From Promethearchaeota archaeon (GTDB lineage Archaea; Asgardarchaeota; Lokiarchaeia; Sigyniarchaeales; SOKP01): a DNA stretch of 33,455 nt. The stretch covers positions 1 to 33,455 of the forward strand of contig JAHPYZ010000054.1 of the NCBI GenBank assembly GCA_019058425.1, read 5' to 3'. The position numbers and the translations under genes are program-made. This document shows, piece after piece, positions 24,786 to 30,966 of the stretch. Below the pieces are notes generated by a model, which was not told where the DNA came from, did no database searches, and saw only the letters and a program-made list of their open reading frames with translations. Every line of letters starts with the position of its first letter. Positions within the stretch are counted from its first letter, which is position 1.

Positions 24786-25127
24786 TTATAATATATTTTT
24801 AATTTTCTTAGCTAATTCCTGCGCTCCCTCGTCAGCACTTTCGAGGATCTTAAACATCTCCTCTGGATTGACGATTAAGGCAGCATCGAGTAGCTTTTGA
24901 AGGCCGATTACCGTATTAATACGCTCGTTCTTTTGAAGATGGAAAATGACCATCCCTAACTGATTCTTGAGCACTCCCTTCTCGGATTCAAGTGCCAACC
25001 GCAACAGAGCGGGACATATCTCCTCCAGGGTCTCCTTACTTACCCGTTTCGCATATTCATAAATGTGGGTCCGCTGGACATCTGTGAGCCCTACAACCTT
25101 CTCCTCTATTTTTGATAGTGGTTCCAT
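24786..25127 (-). CDS. Gene L: small conserved helical protein at the centre of the repeat structure
   Basis: The 113-residue protein is all-helical by pattern (IEEKVVGLTDVQRTHIYEYA, ICPALLRLALESEKGVLKNQ, INTVIGLQKLLDAAL, EEMFKILESADEGAQELAKK), with no cysteines beyond one and no membrane segment. I do not recognise a family. It is the only complete copy; its 3' end recurs twice to the left. It diverges from gene R across a 588-base spacer, with a TATA-like TTTATATATG on the minus strand near 25206-25220 and a leader of about 60 bases. It appears richer in G and C than the cargo genes around it. Possible roles are a structural or regulatory partner of gene R; this is guesswork. Confidence 0.75.
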   Translation of the reverse strand: MEPLSKIEEKVVGLTDVQRTHIYEYAKRVSKETLEEICPALLRLALESEKGVLKNQLGMVIFHLQKNERINTVIGLQKLLDAALIVNPEEMFKILESADEGAQELAKKIKNIL

Positions 25128-25715
25128 TTTTCTTACTCATTCCTCAATTTTTTGATTTTTTTATTTCTTTTTTTATTATTTTTTGACTATTTACTATACT
25201 ATCATATTCATATATAAATGTTTTTCGTCATAATTCTTCTCAAAAAGTGCGGAAAAAGTCATGATTGATTTTATAGTCTTTTTAATTTCTACAAAATGAC
25301 GAAAAAATGATCACCCACTTTGATGGGATCTTTTTAAGGTGAGGTTAAATTCTTGTTTTTTTCAAAATTTTAAGAGTACCATTTACCAGCTATTTATTCC
25401 CAAAAAATGACGTGATGGAGAGAGATAGTAATTTTTTCGGAATGATAGTGCGGAAAAATGATCCATATTCGACAATAATCCATTATTCACGTACGAAAGC
25501 GATCATGATTGCTGTTTTCCATCACTTAAAACCAAAATTTTATCGAAAACAAAATTTTTCAAACGGAAAAAATTAGTGATTGTAATCATTAATTTTGGCG
25601 GAATTATTGAAAAAAACGATCGTTCTGATCGTACAAATGATCGAAAAGCGACACATTTATATAGTGAAATTTATTATCAATAATTGTAAAACACACATTA
25701 AACTGAGGGAATAAG
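25128..25715. promoter_or_regulatory. 588-base divergent spacer with short direct repeats and palindromes
   Basis: No gene is seen. AGTGCGGAAAAA occurs twice (25246-25257, 25447-25458). AAAATGACG occurs twice (about 25293-25301 and 25404-25412). TGATC-containing words recur at about 25309, 25459, 25501, 25626 and 25638. Palindromes include TGATT-GT-AATCA (25577-25588) and ACGATC-GTTCT-GATCGT (25617-25632, with 4-base spacing). Similar TATA-like elements serve gene L (minus, near 25206-25220) and gene R (TTTATATA, 25656-25663). The density of iteron-like words suggests an operator array or a recombination or replication site rather than simple promoters. Confidence 0.5.
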
Positions 25716-25985
25716 ATGGGACCTATAGAAAATGAAGAAAAATTGGACGATGTTATGGCCTATTATTTGAACGTTCGGGAAGCCCTGAGCGGTTTAACCG
25801 AAATAATGAACATTACTTTTAACGAGAAGGATTTCTATCGTCAAGCAGCGGTTGATAATTTGAAGGCCTTACATGATAATGTGTTGGAAATGTTAAAAGC
25901 TTCTTTTACGCCTCGCGAAATCCGAATGCGCTTACGCGAGTTGGAGTTTGACGAGAAGGAAGCCGAGAAAGTCTTTCCTTTATAG
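25716..25985 (+). CDS. Gene R: small conserved helical protein whose 3' end is copied three times downstream
   Basis: The 89-residue acidic protein is predicted helical (KLDDVMAYYLNVREALSGLT, FYRQAAVDNLKALHDNVLEM) and ends FTPREIRMRLRELEFDEKEA, then EKVFPL. The last 40 residues look like a short three-helix unit, loosely like a UBA-type fold, but I would not assign it. GAGGGA lies 7 bases before the ATG and a TATA-like TTTATATA at 25656-25663. It is the only complete copy; the codons for the last 14 residues recur at 26936, 29231 and 33147. Transcription diverges from gene L. It appears richer in G and C than the genes to its right. Confidence 0.75.
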   Translation: MGPIENEEKLDDVMAYYLNVREALSGLTEIMNITFNEKDFYRQAAVDNLKALHDNVLEMLKASFTPREIRMRLRELEFDEKEAEKVFPL

Positions 25986-26594
25986 ATTTTATACTTTTTT
26001 TATTCATTCTTATTAAGAATTTTCATTTAGATTTTGATTCATTTATAGGTAAGAAAGTTTTATGCCCTATATCATATGAAGATGAATACTCCTAAACTAT
26101 GTTCAAATCTGGTGTTTATTGTGTCAAAGTATATTAAAGACACTGAAGTTAAATTATGAAAAATTGATCCTTTTTCTGGATATGGAACAACATAGTTGAA
26201 TTTCACAATTCCTATTAAAATTAGAGTTATCATTGAGAGGCGCTAAAATTCACATTAAATTATCAATAAAAACCAAAAATTTTTATTCTTCAATAAATCA
26301 ATTTCAATCGTTCTGATTCATTTTCTGAATTCATCAAAACTATTATCTATTCGAATACTGGTGATTAATTGTTTGAATCATTTTAAAGTAAGAAAAGTTA
26401 TATAAAATTCTTCAAGAAATGATATAAGAACGGAGAAAGAATCTGAAAGTTTAAGGATAATAGAAAAAAATAAAAAGCAGTTTAGCTATCCAGAATTATA
26501 TACACTAATCAGAGTTCTCCCCTTTTTTCTATATTATACATTAATCCCATAGAATTTAAGGTTTAAATACTCGGTTAGTCACTATTTCATTGAG
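25986..26594. other. 609-base AT-rich intergenic region right of gene R
   Basis: No convincing gene is present; the best small frame (26082-26159, 25 residues) is weak. A palindrome just after gene R may end its transcript. A TATA-like TTTAAATA at about 26562-26569 lies about 30 bases before the next ATG, so that transcript may be leaderless. The region may hold decayed cargo. Confidence 0.45.
26006..26020. terminator. Palindrome after gene R, possible terminator
   Basis: ATTCTTA-T-TAAGAAT is a perfect 15-base palindrome 21 bases after the gene R stop and is followed by TTTTCATTT. Archaeal termination mostly depends on T-runs, so the hairpin may be incidental. Confidence 0.35.
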
Positions 26595-26864
26595 ATGGAA
26601 GATAATAAGATGTTCGAAATTTTCGGATTATTATGCAAACAAGATCAGGAAATCATTTTAAAATTAAACATTGAATCCGTAAATAGAAAATTAGATTCAT
26701 CTCAATATCGTATTTTCAATTGTGTTTCTAGTAATGAAAGACGAGTATTATTGTTGTTTTTTGACGAAGATATATTAATGGATTTTCTTTTTGTTCCACC
26801 AGAACTCGTTAACAATATTATTCTCTCTTTTATTCAAAGATTTATATTGTTCAATTTAAATTAA
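26595..26864 (+). CDS. Unknown 89-residue small protein
   Basis: The protein (start MEDNKMFEIFGLLCKQDQEI) has an amphipathic first half and a hydrophobic last third (ERRVLLLFFDEDILMDFLFV, then NNIILSFIQRFILF), which could be buried or associate with the membrane. No family is recognised. Its stop lies 5 bases before the first R remnant, so it is the only gene of the innermost right-hand interval. A leaderless promoter is plausible (TATA-like at 26562-26569). Confidence 0.55.
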   Translation: MEDNKMFEIFGLLCKQDQEIILKLNIESVNRKLDSSQYRIFNCVSSNERRVLLLFFDEDILMDFLFVPPELVNNIILSFIQRFILFNLN

Positions 26865-26868
26865 TTAA

Positions 26869-26977
26869 AAATGTGTTAGAAATGTTAAAATCTTCTTTTA
26901 CACCTCCCGAAATCCGAATACGACTGCGGGAACTCGAATTTGACGAGAAGGAAGCCGAGAAAGTCTTTCCTTTATAG
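26869..26977 (+). pseudogene. 3'-end remnant of gene R, copy R1
   Basis: Homologous to bases 25877-25985 of gene R and still in frame: VLEMLKSSFTPPEIRIRLRE, then LEFDEKEAEKVFPL and the same TAG stop. Differences are largely synonymous. The match continues about 25 bases past the stop (ACTTTTTTTATTCATTC). An ATG at 26883 could allow a 31-residue peptide, but the N-terminal 50 residues are missing. Confidence 0.9.
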
Positions 26978-27269
26978 TTTTATTGACTTTTTTTATTCAT
27001 TCATTTTTAGTTATTTTCAAGATGAAAACTTAAACTATAGCTTATACCAGACGTCCTAGATTATTTTCTTTTAGATAGTGAAAATTCTTACACTCTGATT
27101 TCTCCTCCTTCCTCTAACTATTTCTGACCCGGCTATTAGGTTTTACTGGTAGGATCCACTTTTTTAAAATTTCCTGGACTTGTTATGGAGATGAGATGAT
27201 GATGCTTTAATACTAGTAGAATTTCAAGAATCAAAATAAAAAGAAAAAAAAAGGAATTTATTATTAAAT

Positions 27270-27749
27270 TTAATTTTTATATGCAATTAAATAATCGATG
27301 TGGAGCCACTGACCAAAAGCTATATTCATGTAGACTTTTGCTTTATACATAATTTTTGAATTATCAAGAGATGCTGAATAATATCCATCACTTCGATATG
27401 CCATAATTGTTACAGGAGGTCCAGTTGTGTAATATATATCCACATGTACACAAGCAAAAGGAGTTGTATCACTAAAAGCAAATAAGAAAGTATCATATTT
27501 TCCACTTGGAAAATTAAAATTTATAGTCAACCACCAGAAATATTGCTGAAATCCCATTTTGACTCCGTTTTTTGTATAAACATCACTCAAAGTTCCAGAT
27601 GTGTGCCAACCAGTAGGTACATCAAACGATGTCGGTTCAATTTCATGATCTACGGGGGGTTCCTGACCTCCAGCATAGACAATTGAGGGAATAAGGCATA
27701 TACAACAAATTGAGATGAAGAATAAACCCATATAATTAGATTTTTTCAT
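27270..27749 (-). CDS. Secreted protein of unknown function
   Basis: A signal peptide is clear: MKKSNYMGLFFISICCICLI then PSIVYAGG, with likely cleavage after VYA. The mature part of about 132 residues is rich in aromatic residues and beta strands (KMGFQQYFWWLTINFNFPSG, ACVHVDIYYTTGPPVTIMAY) and has a single cysteine. It is probably an extracellular beta-sandwich, released or loosely bound, because there is no C-terminal membrane helix. No family is recognised. A TATA-like ATATTTAATATATAAG lies on the minus strand near 27793-27810. It belongs to the interval between remnants R1 and R2. Confidence 0.7.
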   Translation of the reverse strand: MKKSNYMGLFFISICCICLIPSIVYAGGQEPPVDHEIEPTSFDVPTGWHTSGTLSDVYTKNGVKMGFQQYFWWLTINFNFPSGKYDTFLFAFSDTTPFACVHVDIYYTTGPPVTIMAYRSDGYYSASLDNSKIMYKAKVYMNIAFGQWLHIDYLIAYKN

Positions 27750-28069
27750 AATACACTCTCATTTTCGGATTGAGATTGAATTTTATTTAATCTTATATAT
27801 TAAATATAACTACACCATCTGATTTTTGATTAGATTTAGTAGGAATAAATTAAGAAGGAAGTTATTTAAACGATGGTATTCAGTCTTCGGTGAAGCGATG
27901 ATTCAATATGAGGGATCTTTCAAGTAATTAATGAAAATTATTATTTAATTTTGAAAATTCAGAAACATGTTTAATGAAATATATAAAAAATTGAGAAAAA
28001 TTTAATATTAGGATTTGTGATTTTATTTCCTTATAATTTGAATGTATTCCCTTTTTATATCATATCAAT
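27750..28069. other. Divergent intergenic region
   Basis: The region separates the secreted-protein gene (minus) and the gene at 28070 (plus). It holds a promoter-like stretch for each side (near 27793-27810 for the minus gene; TTTAATATTA near 27999-28009 or TTTTTATATC near 28050-28059 for the plus gene). Nothing else is apparent. Confidence 0.4.
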
Positions 28070-29140
28070 GTGAATATAGTGGTATCAAAAAATTATCTGT
28101 CTAATAAAAAGAATGTAAAATTGTCTTTTTCAACATCAGATGCTTTAAAAGATTGGATCAAAAGATATGTAGCTACAAAGAAAAAAGAAAATCCAAATGA
28201 TGGACGATATAATAGTATTTCATCTTTTATTCATTGCTCATTAGAAGAATTAATGAAACTATATGAAAAGGGAAAAGATCTAAATGATTTTGATAAACTT
28301 GTTGATAAAAAGATAGAGGATTTTTACGAAAAGATAACATTTAAAGCAGCAATTCCTCAATTTGAAGCCTCTGTTGAGATGAATAAATATTTGCCTCTTC
28401 AAAATCAGGTTATTCACTTATGTAGGTTTTTAAGGAATTTTATTTTTAGTCAAATAGATATGAACGATAATTTAGAAGATAGTCTAGCCAAAATAATTGA
28501 TAGATTCAATATCTTTCTAAAGAAAAATAAGATATCTAAACACTTTTTAATGTCTATTGATGGAACAAACTTCATTTTTGAATTTGAGGGGAAAGAGAAA
28601 AACCTTCATTTTGAACTATCTAAAAGTTATGCTGCACTTATCGGATGCATAGGGGGTAGAATTCTTAAAACCTCTTATTTACCTAACTATACAAGATTTG
28701 ATTGTGTAGTGGATCCAATAATAAATCAAAAAATCCCAAAAATCAAAGAACAAATTGCTTTAAGTAAAGACAATGTAGAAAGATTTCTTAAATATGAATA
28801 TATTCTCAATGATAAGAAGGAACATCTATGGTTAAATACTTCTTTATCAGAATATGCATTGATCTCCTTTAAAAATTTTGAGTCAGGGATTAGCTTTATA
28901 AAGGCTAAATTAGAACTATTAAAAGTATCAATAAATCTTAGAGATCTCCCTAAATATATTTTAAAATTATTTGAAAAATTCAATTGGATAACTATTGAGA
29001 ATGAGGAAACATTATCTTTTAGATTTAATATAACGGAAACTGAACATGAAATGGAGAGGGCTATAGTAAAAGAAATTTTTAAAGAGAAATTGAAGATTAT
29101 TAACGAACACTCATGTTATTTAATCAGAACTAATAATTAA
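28070..29140 (+). CDS. Unknown protein with ribbon-helix-helix-like N-terminus
   Basis: The 356-residue protein begins with a GTG. Residues about 12-65 (VKLSFSTSDALKDWIKRYVA, then YNSISSFIHCSLEELMKLYE) resemble a ribbon-helix-helix DNA-binding domain with an inserted lysine-rich loop. The middle (about 90-250) is helical and the C-terminal part has a possible second winged-helix-like region (LPKYILKLFEKFNWITIE). It could be a sequence-specific regulator. The start is not certain: the TATA-like stretch at 28050-28059 is only 11-20 bases upstream, so a leaderless start a few codons later is possible. No family is named. The stop at 29138-29140 runs into a small inverted repeat. Confidence 0.65.
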   Translation: MNIVVSKNYLSNKKNVKLSFSTSDALKDWIKRYVATKKKENPNDGRYNSISSFIHCSLEELMKLYEKGKDLNDFDKLVDKKIEDFYEKITFKAAIPQFEASVEMNKYLPLQNQVIHLCRFLRNFIFSQIDMNDNLEDSLAKIIDRFNIFLKKNKISKHFLMSIDGTNFIFEFEGKEKNLHFELSKSYAALIGCIGGRILKTSYLPNYTRFDCVVDPIINQKIPKIKEQIALSKDNVERFLKYEYILNDKKEHLWLNTSLSEYALISFKNFESGISFIKAKLELLKVSINLRDLPKYILKLFEKFNWITIENEETLSFRFNITETEHEMERAIVKEIFKEKLKIINEHSCYLIRTNN

Positions 29141-29158
29141 CTCACATAATACATGAGT
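29140..29158. terminator. Short inverted repeat after the gene at 28070
   Basis: ACTCA (29140-29144) and TGAGT (29154-29158) flank a 9-base loop directly at the stop codon. The stem is weak and no long T-run follows, so a role in termination is only possible. Confidence 0.25.
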
Positions 29159-29230
29159 GAGTGATTCAAAATTGGTTGAATAAGTCAGAAATATCTAAGA
29201 AATGCTACCTAAATTCTTAATTAATAGATC

Positions 29231-29272
29231 GAGTTTGACGAGAAGGAAGCCGAGAAAGTCTTTCCATTATAA
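29231..29272 (+). pseudogene. 3'-end remnant of gene R, copy R2
   Basis: The first 35 bases (29231-29265) are identical to 25944-25978 of gene R. The frame reads EFDEKEAEKVFPL and a stop, with CCA-TTA-TAA instead of CCT-TTA-TAG: same residues, different codons and stop. Upstream similarity stops at the GAG. Weak similarity continues after the stop (CTTATTGTAAGATTTTCATT against CTTATTAAGAATTTTCATTT). Confidence 0.9.
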
Positions 29273-29344
29273 ATATTCAAAATTTAATTTCTAGCTTATT
29301 GTAAGATTTTCATTTTAGTACTTATTATTTTAGAAGAAAGTTAG

Positions 29345-29461
29345 TTAATCCTGTTCTTTATGCACCCTTCTATAATCATAAACACCACCAATCATGGTGA
29401 GGAGTATAATTACTATACAATCCTTATTTATGTGTTCTGGAACATGACATTTTTCTTTCAT
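29345..29461 (-). CDS. Possible 38-residue small membrane protein overlapping the next gene
   Basis: On the minus strand an ATG at 29461 lies inside the last codons of the gene at 29424-30185, in another frame. It encodes MKEKCHVPEHINKDC, a hydrophobic helix (IVIILLTMIGGVY) and a charged tail DYRRVHKEQD. A hydrophobic helix with a positive tail is typical of small membrane proteins, and the 38-base overlap would allow coupled translation. The frame is short, so chance is not excluded. Confidence 0.4.
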   Translation of the reverse strand: MKEKCHVPEHINKDCIVIILLTMIGGVYDYRRVHKEQD

Positions 29462-30185
29462 TTTTTCTATAGATATATATCAATGAAACAATTATGAATG
29501 CTGAAATAATTAAGAAGAAATTTCCATAGGAAATTCCTGAGATGTCATATTCCTCTAATAGAACATGATACTCATAAATTCTTCGATTATAATTATCTTG
29601 GTAAGCAATGATATGTTCATAATTAATAGAATTTTGAAAGTTCCATCGATATGTTAAATCTGATGTATCATTGAATCCATAAAGGGAACGTACCTCACTT
29701 ATCCCCACTCGATATCCCCCTCCATCAAATCTATAAAAGCTCCACAAATATTCATATAATTTATTAGCAAACTCAGAAGAATAATTAGTAGGGGCGAAAA
29801 AACCATGTTTATAAAAATTTGTATATAACGATACATTCACATATTGGTAGTTGAAATAAATAAACATCCCATTTTCTAATAATGTAATGGTAGAATGAGT
29901 TTGACTATTATATTCTGTAATTGTAGCATAAACTTCGGTGTAATTAAAACCCAAGCTAAGATTAATTGATGTTACATTAACATCATATTTAGAACCGACA
30001 GGAAGATATCCCAAATCCAAGTTACTTGCTTTTACTACCCATGTGTAAACTCTACCTTCCTCGATCTCCCATTTTAATTCAGGAGTAGCTAATTGTGATC
30101 CTCCTATAATAGGTGAGATTAAGGTAAAAGATATGAATGAGTTAATTATTAGTATATGAACTAAGTAGGTTTTCTTGAAATTCAT
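29424..30185 (-). CDS. Surface-exposed single-pass membrane protein of unknown function
   Basis: A signal sequence (residues 1-30, ILIINSFISFTLISPIIGG) and a C-terminal membrane helix (about 216-238, NFFLIISAFIIVSLIYIY, followed by RKNERK) bracket an extracytoplasmic domain of about 185 residues. That domain is rich in Asn-x-Ser/Thr sites and tyrosine (VNVTSINLSLGFNYTEVY), suggesting an N-glycosylated beta domain. Type I topology with a short basic cytoplasmic tail is likely. No family is recognised. Proteins of this layout are frequent in Asgard archaea. It lies between remnants R2 and R3 and is divergent from the PadR gene. Confidence 0.7.
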   Translation of the reverse strand: MNFKKTYLVHILIINSFISFTLISPIIGGSQLATPELKWEIEEGRVYTWVVKASNLDLGYLPVGSKYDVNVTSINLSLGFNYTEVYATITEYNSQTHSTITLLENGMFIYFNYQYVNVSLYTNFYKHGFFAPTNYSSEFANKLYEYLWSFYRFDGGGYRVGISEVRSLYGFNDTSDLTYRWNFQNSINYEHIIAYQDNYNRRIYEYHVLLEEYDISGISYGNFFLIISAFIIVSLIYIYRKNERKMSCSRTHK

Positions 30186-30333
30186 GATTTTGGTATTCGC
30201 TTAATTTTATTAATCTAAAAAATACAAAAGAGTATATAATTTTTTATATAAATTTTTAAATCCAATAGAAGTGCTGTTCTTAAGGAAATGAGAGAGATTA
30301 TGATAATTCCATTAGATTTATATATAAAATTAT

Positions 30334-30373
30334 AATACTATATAATGTACAATATTTGTTATTGTATAGTATT
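30334..30373. promoter_or_regulatory. Compound inverted repeat upstream of the PadR gene, candidate operator
   Basis: AATACTAT (30334-30341) pairs with ATAGTATT (30366-30373), and ACAATA (30349-30354) pairs with TATTGT (30360-30365) across TTTGT. The nested repeats lie between TATA-like TATATAAAAT (30321-30330) and CTATATAC (30383-30390). PadR proteins bind such palindromes in their own promoters, so autoregulation is likely. Confidence 0.6.
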
Positions 30374-30408
30374 CATTATTCACTATATACCATAATGATA
30401 AATACATC

Positions 30409-30966
30409 GTGAGTTTTTTGATAAAAAATCTTAAAGCTTTTCAATCAAAAGTATTGATAGAATCTCAGAATTATAAAAATTATGTCATAAATTTTGAATC
30501 TGAGATTGTGAGGGGAATTTCTAAGTTAATCATTCTCTCATTTATTGAAGAAATGGGTGAAGATGGCATTTATGGTTATAAATTAGCTCGAAAAATCAAG
30601 AAAAATACATCTAATATGCTAATTATTGAAGAGGGCACATTATATCCCATTTTAAGACGATTAAATAACGATGGATTGCTTAAAATAAAGAAAAAGGAAT
30701 TTGATGGGAGGCTTAGAAATTATTATTTTATCACCGAACAAGGAAAAAATATTTATAATCATTTAACAGGCTTTTTCATTAAACTAATTGAATCTATTAC
30801 AAAACTCATAAATATAGAAATAATTCATAAAAAAGATGATTATATTATTTGTCCAAATTGTACTAACAGAATTAGTCTTAGAGAGAGTGATATTAAATTT
30901 TGTAATGTATGTGGTTTAAGTGCTGAAAATTTAGGAGTTGAGGAGGATAGAAAAAATGGAAATTGA
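30409..30966 (+). CDS. PadR-family transcriptional regulator with C-terminal zinc ribbon
   Basis: Residues about 35-115 are a PadR winged helix: KLIILSFIEEM, GIYGYKLARKIKKNT, EEGTLYPILRRLNNDGLLKI, and the wing RLRNYYFITEQGK. A helical dimerisation segment follows (about 120-142). Residues about 148-172 form a zinc ribbon (CPNCTNRISLRESDIKFCNVC), an uncommon addition for PadR. The start is GTG 30409. PadR regulators are often encoded just before a membrane protein with a HAAS domain, as here: the last 11 bases overlap the next gene. A candidate operator lies upstream. Confidence 0.88.
   Translation: MSFLIKNLKAFQSKVLIESQNYKNYVINFESEIVRGISKLIILSFIEEMGEDGIYGYKLARKIKKNTSNMLIIEEGTLYPILRRLNNDGLLKIKKKEFDGRLRNYYFITEQGKNIYNHLTGFFIKLIESITKLINIEIIHKKDDYIICPNCTNRISLRESDIKFCNVCGLSAENLGVEEDRKNGN
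30938..30946 (+). promoter_or_regulatory. Ribosome binding site that fixes the HAAS gene start
   Basis: TTGAGGAGG (30938-30946), 9 bases before the ATG at 30956, is a strong ribosome binding site inside the PadR gene. It argues that the in-frame TTG at 30938, which is part of this site, is not the start. Confidence 0.7.

Noticed and set aside
26082..26159. 25-codon frame in the empty region right of gene R
   Set aside because: Too short, no ribosome binding site or promoter at the right distance, and composition does not differ from the AT-rich background.
27010..27269. Search for a gene or RNA between remnant R1 and the secreted protein
   Set aside because: Only short frames interrupted by stops are present on either strand, and no tRNA-like or structured RNA pattern is visible.
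28726..28983. Minus-strand frame of 85 codons
   Set aside because: Antisense shadow of the gene at 28070-29140, with no promoter or recognisable motif.
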